DNA of 64,000 nucleotides, taken from NCBI GenBank assembly GCA_015680685.1, contig MNCI01037842.1, positions 624,585 through 688,584 of the forward strand. Reading direction: 5' to 3'. A model generated the notes under the pieces. It ran no database searches, was not told the DNA's origin, and was given only the letters and a program-made list of their open reading frames with translations. A program made the translations under genes and the position numbers. The stretch's first letter is position 1; each line of letters starts with the position of its first letter. The stretch comes from Gnetum montanum. Taxonomy: Eukaryota; Streptophyta; Gnetopsida; Gnetales; Gnetaceae. This document shows, one piece after another, positions 33,450-45,399 of the stretch.

Positions 33450-35800
33450 TAACTCACTTGATGGGTTAGCCACTTGTTGATTAACTTTCTCATAGTATTT
33501 CTTTGCTATGGTTGTGTAGGAAATTCACCTTCCATGGATGGAGTAGGTGGTAGCTGTGTAGGAGGTGGAGGAGTAGGTGCAGGAACAAGAGGTGCATGAG
33601 GGTAGTAGGTGGAATCCCTCCTTAGATCAAATGATTGGTATGTTTCAGGAGGGTAGTGGTGAGGTTGGTAAGTAGCAACATGACTAGAGGAGTCCCTTGG
33701 AGATGAAGGTTGCTGAACATAGTAATCATAGGAATTTGGTTGTTGATAAGGGTACTACTGCCTTGGAGGTGGTAACACCCATGATTGTTGTTGCTACCAT
33801 TACTGGTATAATTTATAAGGTTGCAGTGGAGTTCCACTTGGATAATACTACTATGGTTGGTGGAACTATTGAGGATTGCCTTGTGGATAAGGAAATCTTT
33901 TGGGCATTTACCTTTGTGCAAGTCATGGATGTAAGGCATACACCTCAGATTCCTACAAATTGAAACAACTAGACAACATCCCTTAGGATGTTCATACTAG
34001 TAAATGTCACATCTACCATCATCATATGAATCACTATCCACAACCATCTCTATCACAGCCATTTTATGTTTACCCTTAGAGATGGAATTTTTAGCTTCCT
34101 TATGCCTCTGACGCTTATGCTCACCACTTTGCTCCTTGGACTCTTTAGCAGTTTTTAAAATAGCTTGAAACCTATTGTCCATAAATTCCCATAATTGATC
34201 AACATTAGCCATGATTTCTAATTTCAATTTCTAGAATGGCAAGGTTTTCTGATTAACCACCTCATCTCTGGCGAATTCATCCTCAGTGTCATAAAATCAA
34301 ACCCCCTTTTTTTGAATAGAATGGTCCTTGTTGTATTCTTTTACACTTTCACATTTTCTTAGTTCTTCCTCCTCTTTGGCTACCTACTGAATTAATTTTT
34401 AAATCTGATAGGTGTTTAACTCTATCAATCTCCCTTGGGCATAGACACCAAGTGTTTTCTTGGTTTTAGATTGCAACCCATCTATGATATGGTGAAGCTA
34501 ATCAAGCTAAGAGTATCTATGGTAGGGACACCTATGCAACAGAGAGTAGTATCAACCAATAGTAGCATCCAAGGGCTTATGATTCCCTTGTTTTCACCCT
34601 TGAATTTATTTTCTTAGATTGGATACTCAAGAGTACACTTGATATTTGTCATTGAATAACTCCAACATTGTACTACATCACTTGATTGATTTTGGTTCCA
34701 AGGATTGATACCAATTTTTTGCTTTCTTTATGAATGTCCTTGGAAATAATTTCAGCCTTTTCTTGTCATTTTCAATATTCTACAAGGCACATTCATCTTG
34801 GAAGGCCTAAATATTATTTTGTGAATTAGCATCATATCCTCCCTCGAATCAAGGGATGTTGTTCATATCTAGCCTCCTTATTCTACTATTCTTCACATGC
34901 CTTGTTGGAATCCTCACAACCTCTGCAATATTCAACATGTCCCAAGTAGCAAGTAGAGGTTCATTAAGGCCATGATGGTGGTGCCTACGATATTCTCTAC
35001 TAGCCATTTTTTCTTGATGATTGGCCTCTTTGGATTGTCCATGTCTTTGGCCATGACTATCCTAACGGTCCCTTCTATTGTTCAGGTCTTGTCAGTCACC
35101 TCCATCACAATTATTTCTTCTACAATCATGATCTAAACTATATGAACAAGATGATGATGACAATGAAGGGGAAGAAAAAGGGGAACTTGCTACACATTGA
35201 TGTCTATCACCCTTCCTTTGATGCTCGTGACCATAATCATGGTCATGATCTCCTTTGTCCCCCTTTTCTTGAGTTTCTTCTCCTGATCCATTTTCATTGT
35301 TGGATCCATTTTGACTAGAACCTAGATTATGAATTGTGGATTGTACATTCTAGTTGAGGGCTCCTTAAACAATGTCAAAGAGAGGAGAATCACTAAAGAA
35401 GTGGTCACCTTCATCAATTGGGCCAAGTAGAGGTGGAAAGATATTTGACCCCTTGCCCTTCATAAGCTCATGTTGGTGCTCTAGCTGACGATCCCTTAAT
35501 CTTTGTGCTTCAATGGGATGATAACCCCTTGACTCAACATCTTACATCTCATATTCTCCATGGAGATGTTGAAGCCCATGTCACACTAGTGTTAGTTGGA
35601 GCATTGCTATAATAGATTGTTCATGTGGCAACATAATGTTGCCTTCCATATTGTGCCACTGCATCAGTTCATTTTGATGCAAGATGAAGGTAAATTCTGA
35701 TACATACTCATTGGGATGAGCATATACCACCCAGTATTGTTGAGACAATTGAATTACCTTGGGTGGCAATGGGATCCTATGAGAAGAAGAAATTTTATGT
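33450..35800 (-). pseudogene. gag of A3
   Basis: Read from 35,769 leftwards, a HQNELMQWHNMEGNIML N-terminal block matches HQDEKLCYHDLESNIVL in Aplus. Then come a Ser/His/Arg-rich segment (35,250-35,050), NHKPLDATIG, HIIDGLQSKTKKTLGVYAQG, VAKEEEELRK, the charged helix at 34227-33997, a knuckle-like C..Y.YEHPKGCC and the proline/tyrosine-rich tail (33939-33540). Many stops, mostly TAG and TAA. Confidence 0.8.
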
Positions 35801-35937
35801 TAATAAACTTGTAAATAGTGTGCAGTTAAGGTTTAATTTAATGATAATAATTTTTTTTCATAGGATTTGACTCTTAAGGTTCAAACAATGAGGGTACTAA
35901 GTTTCACTAGGTTTAGATAGCACACAAAGAACTACAG

Positions 35938-35955
35938 TCCCTGGCAATGGTGCTA
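35938..35955 (-). other. A3 primer-binding site, eroded
   Basis: Next to the 5' LTR the minus strand gives AGCACCATTGCCAGGGA, which keeps the GCCAGGGA half of the A1 site. Confidence 0.6.
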
Positions 35956-35956
35956 A

Positions 35957-36749
35957 TGATGAGTAGCAAGGTACCCTTATGCCCAACCATACAAATCATA
36001 GGTGTTCATGTGTGATCTAGTCAAATTTTGTAGACTATAATTACTAAGTATGATAGAGCTAAATAGTGTATATTTATTATCTAGTCATTGTCTTCCAAGT
36101 CCCACTTGTGGAATGCAATTGTATGGTTAAGTGTGACTAAGGTGTAAGATTTCTATTATGTTGTGTTTTTATGAAATTACTCACCTACAATGAAAATAAA
36201 AGTAAGATTGATTAATTTCTAAGTAAACTATAGTCTATTCTAGCCTAACATAAGTAACCATTTCCACTTCCTGGAAAAATCTTGAACTTTGTGCAAACAC
36301 TACTGGGTTGTCAAACTCTAATAATTTTTGAGCTACAAAGTGTCACATATATGCTCGAAGGGGTCATTCTTTTGTGTTTTAATGATTTTCTTAATTGATC
36401 AAAACTAATTATTGTATCAATAACATTAATGTAAATTACATGAAATTAGAATATGTAAATGCATAAGAAAGAAAGCTCTCAAGTACCGCAAGGAATGGAT
36501 CAAAGGGTTCATCTTTACTGCCAACACATTGGTGTCTTTAGATACATTAATGCTTGAATAAAGTTCTGTTCACACTTAGACATCCTACTGCAGGCACCTA
36601 GAAAATATTCTAACTTTCAAATGGACAAACTGCAAGAGTTTTGCTACTTGATTGCCAAAAACTTACTTCCAATTATGTGCTTGGGAGTAACCTTGCAATA
36701 TCGAATGTACGATATCGCATCTTAGGCCACAATATTGCATATTGTGGCC
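35957..36749 (-). repeat. A3 5' LTR, outer end truncated
   Basis: It starts (plus strand) TGATGAGTAGCAAGGTACCC as in A1 and A2. It ends in AATATTGCATATTGTGGCC, short of the usual CCCATCA by about 20 bp. GATATC motifs are present at 36,700-36,735. Confidence 0.8.
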
Positions 36750-36814
36750 ATCCTAACAGCTTCAGCTTCAGCTTTAGCTCATGGAAGTATTAGGTGGTTA
36801 TTACTATTGGCATT

Positions 36815-38140
36815 TAAACACCCACTCAAGTTAGTCCAAAATTTTATACAGAGGTGGAGTGCCACCTTGAATGAAATCCACAAACCCATCGTGGAGGCCC
36901 ATCTACAGGCAATCTTCAAGGGGGAAGTTAACGAATTTATCAATTCTAAGTTATACTACCTCACTCCCCACTCCCTTAGCCAAGCCTTGGCTCAGAGTAA
37001 GAGCATCCAAAATGCAGTGGAGGCTAGCAAAGATCTAGCATATGTGGTTTACAAAAATGCCCACAGCAAGGGTAAGGATAAAGGCAAAGCTATGACAATG
37101 ATAGTAGCGGTGGTTGCTGAGGGGGCTAAGAAGAAATATAACAACAACAAGAAAACATCTGTGGAGCCTGCAGAGCTAACAACTAGCTCAAAAGACACCA
37201 ATCAAGAAGCTCCTTCTACCCCCGAAGCTCCTCCACAGCCGAGGCCAAAATTTGACCGTAAGGACCACTCAAATTACGCGACCCTACCTGTAAAGCCTTC
37301 AGAACTTTTGAAGAAATTATTGGGAAGTAGCCATACGTGACATAAGATGATGTTCGAGGAAGCTCTAAAACATCACAGGTGCCATTGCGAGTTACTCAAG
37401 AACCCCTCCTTGGCCCAACCTAATGAATCGCTAGTTCCCAAGAACTTTAGGCTAGACCTATTTTGCGACTACCATCAATTGTGTGGTCATGACATAGATT
37501 ACTGCTGGGCGTTGAAAGATGATATTCAACGTTTGATCGATCAAGGTGACCTGATCTTAGATAGTAGTAGTCTAGCATGCCCAGAAAAGCAAGACATGCA
37601 TGTGTACCAAGACTCGTTAAATGCACATGATGCAGGGTACACCATCAACATGGTAGGAGCAGAGGGCAATAGTCAGGTGCAGCCGAAGCAACCTTTTTTG
37701 TTGCGAATGCATCCTTTCTTGCCCCAAATAGCAGGTCCATCAACACCGATGAGTGGTGCTCCAAGGCAACCTTTTATCCTCTGAGCACCTTCTCAGACCA
37801 CCACTCGACAGCCCATTGTCAGTAAAGCTGCGGCCCAGCCTGTGCCCATGCTTAAGGCACCCTTTATCATCAGGGTGCCAAAACCATCAACTGCCCCTCC
37901 TATGTAGGTAAAAATCTTCAAGTCAACCCCCCAATCCCAACTCAACAGAAAAGGAGAAGGGGGTATGACAACTAATACGACCAAGGACCATCTTACACTG
38001 GGGTTTCCCAAGCCTAAACCCCTCGCTTCTGTGCCCTTGGCCCCACTTTCTAAAAATGATGAAGTTACACAAACACAACCATCTCCTCCTAGCCAAAAGA
38101 AACATAGCCCTTGACCAAATGTCACTCCTCCTTGAGAAGT
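36815..38140 (+). pseudogene. gag of B2, N-terminus missing
   Basis: Open from 36735 to 37340 apart from its start, then on from 37347 after one stop. Blocks collinear with B1: KLVQNFIQRWSATLNEIHKP, KLYYLTPHSLSQALAQSK.IQ, a lysine/asparagine-rich linker, LRLDLFCDYHQLCGHDIDYC (B1 has FCDYHQLCGHTMDYC) and DDIQRLIDQGDL. A proline-rich linker follows to about 38,140. The first 25 or so codons of the open frame are not gag: homology starts near 36,815. Confidence 0.85.
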
Positions 38141-38439
38141 TCGTCTCTTAGGATGAATGGAAGAGGAAAAGGGTGATAAGTAGCTAGATTATGGGTGGGA
38201 TCTCTTCAATGCCTTTACACAAGTCAAACAAGCTCTAAAGAAAAAAATACAAAATTTAGCCTTTATGACTTACTCATGACATCATAGAAACATCGTGAGG
38301 CCATGGTTCGTATGGTAACATCCATACCCGTGAACAAGAGCCTGCCAGTGAATGAAGAAGCAATTCATTCCATCATGCTTCCCCTCACTACTGAAAAACC
38401 TATGCATACCTTGTTGACCTTTTGTGATGAATCCATTAA

Positions 38440-39084
38440 GGATGATCCTGAAAAGGGTTAGGTGACAATGGTGCCCATGTTCATCACCATCTGGGTTGGC
38501 CAACATCGAATCTGGAGAGCACATGTCGATGATGGGGCGGCCACAAACGTCATCCCATATCCCATAGTGGATAAACTAGGCCTAATTGATCAAATCAGTC
38601 CTACCACAACGTTGTGTCTAAAGTCATTCAATGGAGCACGAGTGCAAGTCAAAGGGATAATGCACATCAACTTTGTGGAAAGGGATCAGTTCCCCACAGA
38701 CGCAACATTTATTGTCGTCGAAGAGATGCCTAGCTTCAATTTGATCCTAGGGAGGTCTTGGTTAGCTCAACTAAGGGAGTTTCATCACCTATCCATTAGG
38801 AGATCCATCTACCCTACACAAGAGGGGAAGTGGTCATCCATGGTGATGAAATAACCCCTCAGGCTATCAATAACATAGAAATAGAACAAGGCTTGGAAAT
38901 CAAAATTCCTGAAGACCAGTCCCGTGTCCAAACACTTGAACAAGCCAAAACAGTGGCTGATGACAACTTAATTTGGGCCGAATTACCATTCCAAGAGGAA
39001 GACTGTGGCATGAAGGAGCAGGGTCATAAATCTCCCTATCCTTATGCATCACCAAAAATAAAAGTAATCAGGAAACAACAATAG
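38440..39084 (+). pseudogene. protease and C-terminal tail of B2
   Basis: FITIWVGQHRIWRAHVDDGA, then TNVIPYPIVDKLGLIDQI and FNLILGRSWLAQL follow the B1 protease closely. The loop is again D-D-G, not D-S/T-G. After a one-base frame change the tail (MVIHGDEITPQAINNIEIEQ..) continues to the stop at 39084, where B1 also stops, with no RT downstream. Confidence 0.85.
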
Positions 39085-39180
39085 AGCTAGTGAATAAACA
39101 CGTTAGCATGGCAGGTTGTATCAGTCCATGATGTTTCTTGTTACATAGTTCATGCTCTTTCTTTTTCCATTGTTACTATA

Positions 39181-39480
39181 GCGATGGCCTGAAATGGCCT
39201 AAAACTAATCATGGCCTACCATGGCTTAAAACTAGCAATTTGATGTTATTTATTTTACCCTTTCATGCATGTAGCGATGGCCTGAAATGGCCTTAAACTA
39301 TCCACGGCCTGCAATGGCCTTAAAATACCTATTTCAGTCACAGTTTATGCTTGAACTAATCAAAGGCCCAAAATGGCCATAAACTAACGATTTCATTTAT
39401 GCTTTACATTTGAATTATTTAGTGGCCCATAGTGGCTTTAAATTAGTAACTTCATTGACACTACACTCTTAAACTAACTA
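39181..39480 (+). repeat. degenerate repeat between convergent genes (B2)
   Basis: At least four diverged units with core ATGGCCTGAAATGGCCT and AAAACTAA lie between the gag-protease stop and the antisense gene stop, as in B1. Their spacing is irregular (about 35-80 bp). Confidence 0.75.
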
Positions 39481-39646
39481 CGACTTGTGATAATTCTGAA
39501 ACCTATGATTCCATTTACACTTTACATAAAACAAAAACAACAAAAGAACATTAAAATCAAGACAAAATTTGCATTAAGTACATTAAAATAAAAAATATTC
39601 TCTCATTCCATTCCACCATGATAAAACCATGGCTAATATAGCCACG

Positions 39647-41610
39647 CTATGCATCTCCCTTATCACCATTGTCTCCCGTATCTCCCAGCTCAACCTCTTC
39701 TTCGAGCAAATCATCCTCATAGGGGCCACCCTTTTCATGAGGGATCTCTTCGTGAAGACAGCCCTCACTGTGAGGCTCTTCAGTAGGGGCTTGCTCACCA
39801 TAGCATTAACTATCTTCATTATGCTCTACTTCCTATAGACCCTCTTCATGAGGATCACCACCTTCGTTAGGTTCATCTTGCTGAGGATTCTCCTCAGGTT
39901 TCTCATATAATCAAACATGACACACATATTAACATCGCCATCAAAACTAGGTATGACAAAAACACAATAACACTATGACTTACCTATGATAGTCCTGCAT
40001 CGGTAGCAAAAGGGATTTGTTCTAGGCCAACCCACAGATGTTGCATAATTTTGTCCTCAGTAAGCTTAGACCAAACCCCATCTCCTAGATTAGCTCCAAC
40101 CTTGACCTTTCCCTTCTCCACAAGAGTCCATCGAGGTGGTTCAGGGAAGAAGGAAGGGATAGTAGTTTTCCTCCCAGGAAGAGTCATTTCCCCTTCTAGA
40201 GAGGCACTTACTGTCACTTACTCCTGAAACTTCTCAAATGCCCTGGAAGCACCAATGACATCAAGGAATAGCCAAAGGGACTAAGCCTCAAAGATAGAAT
40301 CCCTGTAACATTGATGATAGGAAGAACTTTCCCATTTATAGACATGTTTATGGTCTTTCTGCGTCTACCCCCATTCTTGGACACTCGCGCTAAAGTCCTT
40401 CCAGTCTTGGTTTTTCTAAGCTAGGATATCCATTTGCATTCGCTACTTGACTAGTTCATGGTTGGTCTGGACACTGTTCCTGACAACCATCCAATAATAG
40501 GCATAGTCAACAATAGCCATTTGCTAGTACTCATTGTTCATCCCTTGAGCCTACAAGAATTCATTCCGTGATCTCAAATCCCCAGCCTTGTGACTTAGTG
40601 CCACCCTCTCCTTCTCTAACCTTTTCAGTCTCTTCCAAAGGTCTTCATTCACATTTTGGCATTCCCATAAGGAGCGAGTTGAGTGTACAACACATATATG
40701 CATCTCATCGTAAATTTTACGTGGCACGACGTTTGCTTCCGATGGAGGTTCAATGGTGTCTAAGTTAATAGGCTCTGACGGATCCCATCTAAGACGAGCT
40801 CCTAGTAACATAAAATGGCAATTAGGTGTAATTAGGGAGCGTAATGCCATGATGCAATAACCCCTGCATAATGATCATAACATACTAGCTTTAGGATCGA
40901 TTCTCTCTAAGCAACCAATCATATCATTGACGATGCCCTCCATAAAGGAAAATTTATCAGGAAATTCGCCCCAAGATCGGGTCGCCACTATTGATAAGTG
41001 TATGCTATGATCACCTATTATGCAAGATAAATTACATATGAAGACATAACTAAGATGTTACGATGACTAATAAAACCTCCAGAAGCAGTAGCATAAAGTT
41101 TACCATTCTACAAAAGTTAATCTCGCCGAGTGACAAATCACTTACTTTTTCCTGTCCCAGCCGAAAGGACTTCTTCATCCTCCACTGCCACTTCCTCTTC
41201 ACGCACAAGAGCCTGCATGCTGCTCACCTTATTAACTGGGGCCTCTCCTTCCAAGTCCAGGGTCCTTTCCTCATGCCGCAAAACCATAGCCCCTGTTTCA
41301 GGGGTCAACCGCTCCACAACCTTCTTCTTCACTATCACACAACATCGTCAATTAGCACAGGATTTCACTCTTGTTGAATAGACATTACGTAATGCAACAA
41401 CGTCTGTATATAGCATAATCATAATCATTAATAAATTTCTCTACTTACTGGCTGGAGGATTACTCCTCTGAAATCTGACCTACATCTTCTACCCCACACC
41501 ACCTGCTGGCCCGATAGGCTCCAACGAGGTTTCTTCCGTTGCACCGATGAATCCACTATTTCAGTAGCCAAGACGCTAAACTGACAAATTTTCCAGTCAT
41601 CCACCATGAC
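39647..41610 (-). pseudogene. antisense gene of B2, 3' exons
   Basis: Exon pieces on the minus strand: one ending in a GTAAGT donor near 41,445; 41,338-41,146 (donor GTAAGT at 41145-41140); 40,801 to about 40,490, starting after TAG and giving ARLRWDPSEP, RSLWECQNVNEDLWKRLKRL and KERVALSHKAGDLRSR; about 40,230 to 39,984 (PRWTLVEKGKVKV, GLEQIPFATD; donor GTAAGT at 39983-39978); and a last exon ending at 39647 with a strongly acidic tail (EPHSEGCLHEEIP, EDDLLEEEVELGD). B1 has each of the last three in the same order and with the same acceptor position before RL.WD. The five upstream exons of B1 are absent. Confidence 0.68.
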
Positions 41611-41850
41611 ATGAAATTGGCAAGGTAATCATACATCTGCTAAGATGCTAAACCAGCATAGACTTGTCCCTAGGTCATGACATAAAACTGACACCCACAG
41701 CATGGTCTGCTGGGACCATAAACTAGCTCTTCCACCATCCGCTACAACGTAAAACTAGCAAATTTCAGTCTACCCAGATGTTAAACTAGGACCATGGCCT
41801 ACTGAGGCTTAAAACTAACAATAATAGTCAACCAAGACTCAAAATTGGAA
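41560..41850 (+). repeat. second degenerate repeat cluster in B2
   Basis: About seven spaced pieces of the form GACATAAAACTGAC / GCTAAACTGACAA / GGCTTAAAACTAACA. They resemble the AAAACTAA half of the intergenic repeat and lie upstream of the first recognisable antisense exon. Confidence 0.55.
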
Positions 41851-42082
41851 TTCGTCAACAAAGAATCCATGAAGCAAGCGAGCGTGATCACTCTTGCACT
41901 ACATCCCTACCAGATGGAATGGGTAAGGCATTGGAACAGATGCAACACCACTACCTCATTGGCATCCTACTGATTCCTCAAATATGCCAAAAGGCATGCT
42001 ACTGATCTGTTGGTGCCTTTACTTCTTTGGTGTTTCGTATTCTTTGTCGACATCTTTCGGGAAAGCCTTCTATACGTCAACA

Positions 42083-42094
42083 AAGAGGGGCCAT
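42083..42094 (+). other. B2 polypurine tract
   Basis: AAAGAGGGGCCA directly precedes the TGAAACACC start of the 3' LTR. Confidence 0.65.
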
Positions 42095-43618
42095 TGAAAC
42101 ACCGTGAAAATTTCAAGGCCTCAATGGTTCAGCAAAATCTAACGATTCAGGTAAGGATTTGCAACAAGGCATGGCATAGCAAGTTCCTTTTTCGATTAAG
42201 GATCTATCCTGCCACGCTATGCAGCACAAATAAACTTCAGAAGATAGAATAAGACAAGGGATGCATGATGGCAAGCCTTCAACTTTGCAAGTTTTCTATG
42301 TTTCAAAAATCTTAACTATTGGCAGATCACGTTGAATTACGCTATGCAGCATAAAGTTGCATAACACAGTGTAATGCTAGAAGGCAGTCTATTGCAACAT
42401 TAGAGATGGAAAAAATTTGAAACTTCGACAACCCAGCAAAATATCAAGGCTTAAACAATGATCTGTAGCATGCCGCACATTTCAGTAAGTTTTTTGGTTA
42501 AGGGGCCTATTACGCTACATTACATAGTATAGCGTAATAAATCCCAAAAGGATTGATCAGAACCAAAGGAAGCGCAGCAACAACACTTCAAATTTTTGTA
42601 GGTTCACTATTTTATGCTGAATTACGCTATGCAGCATGAATTGGCATGATGCAACGTAATACAAGCAATGACAAAGATAGCACAATACAAGCATCAACAG
42701 TTCATACGTCACGATATGCTCTCTAGCGTATCGTAGCGTAATCAAAGAATAGCTTGTCACCAAAGCTCCAAAAAGAGTGGTTTATGACACGTTATGCTTT
42801 AGAGCGTAATGCAACACGGTGCCACAAGCTTCAAACACAAACACATCAAGTCAATGACATCTTTTAAGTTCAGGACACATGTCATCTAAACCACATTTTT
42901 CTCCTAACCCTAACCTTATAAATGATCCAGTTGACAGAGATAAAGGGGTTGGCAAAAGGTTTCCTGAGATTGACAAATTTTCTACATAAGTAATTTTCTT
43001 TTATTAGCAATCATTGGCAACTTTTTGGTGAGGATTGACAGGCAAGCAAAAGAGGATCAGCGATCGTAAGAACATTGGAGATGAGTGGCAAGAATCCTTG
43101 ATCAGAAATAGCTGGTTAATGGATATTCTGCTTTAGGTTTGACTTCCTTGCACCCATATTAGCTAGAACAAGGTAGATCGACCTTTTCTTGTTTCATCCT
43201 TAAATAGCTTTCTTGCTGATTGCCATGTGCTTCGTCTAAACCGTAGTCTACTTGTAACCATTGTATCCAACATATGTTTTTCATAAGTTAAATCCCATAT
43301 CTTTGGATTGCATGCTCTCTAAATCCGATCTCTTATGTCTAATCTATAGGCATTTTGCAATCTCTTTAAATAATTTACATCATTTTCAATTACCTTCGAG
43401 ATTAACGATATTATATCTCCTCACAAAAATTGTCATTTTGCCATCCAATTATTACAAAAATTTTATTGTTTAAGTAAGTCCCTATCTAATCGACAAGACC
43501 ATTTAGGGCACCTCAGATTCATCTTCTCCAGCATAGCCCTCGCATGGATCTGGGGTTAGAACTATGTACATGGACTTCCGCTCAGTATTTCCAACGACTG
43601 ACTTTTTCCGTCGTTACA
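42095..43618 (+). repeat. B2 3' LTR
   Basis: It starts TGAAACACCGTG and ends TCGTTACA; both ends match the B1 5' LTR. U3 repeats GAATTACGCTATGCAGCAT (near 42,334 and 42,620) and contains a TATTACGCTA / TAGCGTAATA inverted pair (42508-42539). A TATA-like CTTATAAAT at about 42,914 directly follows CCTAACCCTAAC. Confidence 0.75.
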
Positions 43619-43955
43619 GCACCTATGTCAAAAAATGCTTAATACTTCCTCCACTTATGATCACCAATTACTGCCAGCTTGATTGGAATAATAATGAGAC
43701 TATGCAAAGACATTAGATGCTTGATCTAGTGTTGTTGTTCTATTGGAAGTGTTGATCTGGTGTTCATTCAAGCTTTTTGCGTAAGGAGTGATAAGGAATT
43801 TGGGTGGTATGTTCTTCTTAATTTGTAGAGGTGGCTTTTCATCCAAAGATGAACTCATCATGTCAGAAAATCCACCTGGGAGAGTTTCTTTACAATGTAG
43901 GGTTGAAGTTGGAATCTATTCTTCATCTTCAAAATTGTTGATGGTGTGATTGGAC
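43619..43955. other. flank of B2, unassigned
   Basis: No gene or repeat recognised. If B2 made a 5-bp duplication its right copy would be GCACC, but the left end of B2 is lost so this cannot be confirmed. Confidence 0.5.
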
Positions 43956-45390
43956 ATCTACTATGCTAACTGCTCGAAATCACCTTCTAATGTTGAATAC
44001 ATTTCTTCATCATTTACCCATCCTTCAATTTGTGCATAGTCTTCCCCTATTAGGTTCTACATCCAATCTTCATTTGTTTCATCCCAATCTGATAATGGAT
44101 TATGCATCATCATTCCTCAAACTACTATTGTATTTTCTTATTCTTTTTCTTGTTCTATCTCTATTTTAATTTCATCTTGTTCATCATCCCAGTCATTAGG
44201 TTTATCTTCATTTTCATCATTTGAGAGAAACTAAATCTAGTAGATGTATTCAACAGGAGCTTCTTCTTTAGGATCATTAACTAGTTTCCATTCATCAATA
44301 TGACTATCAAATAATTCTTTGATCTTTAGATTGGACCTCCATTGAGGGTATTCATGACCATAATTCCTATACTATTTACAATGATAGTAGAAAATTTTCT
44401 TCTAATTCACTAGCTACTTTTATCTTTTAACAAAAATACTGGTCCAATGTGGCCTTCGTGGCTTGAGTCCTCAAAACCATCTCCTTTATGAGAATCTAGG
44501 ATTTCTTCTAGGTTTCATTGGATGTGATGTCTATCTTCGATGGGGTTTCCTTGTTGGATTACCAAAAACATCGACTCCATCCAAATTAGCACAAGCTTCT
44601 ACCAAGGGAAGAAACTTAGTTAGACTAACATTATAGTAGGAAAATTGAAGTTCCTATCTAGCCATATGGACAATGTCTAAAAAACAGGTAAGAGAGAGAT
44701 CTACAATCTTTTCTATAGCCTTATACAAAACCATATGAGCTAGGTTGGCAATAAAACTTCCTAAATACAAATAAGCAATCAATGGATCTCTATGCAATGC
44801 TAACCGATAGACTTCTTTACCATATTTAGCACTAAATTGCTCAAAATACTTCAAATTTTTTAACTTTCTTTCACTCAATAGCAATTTATCCTTTCATCAC
44901 AAATTGATGGATAGATCCATAGTAAATTCTGTAACCAAAGTAACAAAAACACCTTGCAATCCTTGTTATAGAATTTTCTCTTGTTAATGTAAGATCAAAC
45001 TTTTCCACCAATGCTGAATCTTCCCAACTACTCTTGTGAATGCTCCAATGATGATTCTTTATTCACTGAGCTACAATACTATCATTATTGTGTGTTGTTG
45101 ATCAGTCCACAATTAGATAGCATGCAATACTTCTTTGGGTAGAAACTAATTGATATCAATGACTGGAACTGTAGTTGTTGGCCATTTTTGGATTGTCGAA
45201 AAAGCATGTGGTTGCTAATACTATTGCCAAGGTAGGACTACTCTTATGGCCATCATCAGTCATGTTTGACATCCATGATCTTCAAGTTTTGGTAATCCTT
45301 CTAGCTTCCTCAACAGACTTTTAGGTGATAGAGGACTATTGTGTGAAGATCGGGGAGATCAGACTTCTTCTCTTGACTTTTTACCTTGAA
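43956..45390 (-). pseudogene. family C element, downstream ORF region
   Basis: Minus-strand continuation of the family C protease. Readable pieces are acidic and tryptophan-rich (DWDDEQDEIK near 44,190; LSDWDETNEDWM near 44,080; IEGWVNDEEMY near 44,000) and an L-rich piece at 44884-44654. I do not recognise RT motifs here. It is probably a linker or a decayed pol segment. Confidence 0.4.
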
Positions 45391-45399
45391 TTTTCTTGC

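Larger units (their letters stand above)
30560..36749 (-). mobile_element. family A element A3, 5' LTR to RNase H
   Basis: A minus-strand family A element with 5' LTR, primer site, gag, protease, RT and RNase H. It is the only A copy in the window that keeps RT through RNase H. The 3' part (integrase, 3' LTR) is missing at the left junction with B1, and the outer end of the 5' LTR lacks about 20 bp. Both ends are therefore rearranged, and no target duplication could be assigned. Confidence 0.82.
36803..43618 (+). mobile_element. family B element B2, 5' truncated with 3' LTR
   Basis: B2 starts inside gag and runs through protease, the intergenic repeat, part of the antisense gene, a second repeat cluster, a polypurine tract and a full 3' LTR. 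No primer site follows the LTR and unrelated DNA begins at 43619, so this is the true 3' end of the element. The order of parts is the same as in B1 and again there is no RT, which suggests the pol-less layout is a family property and not a private deletion. Confidence 0.82.
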
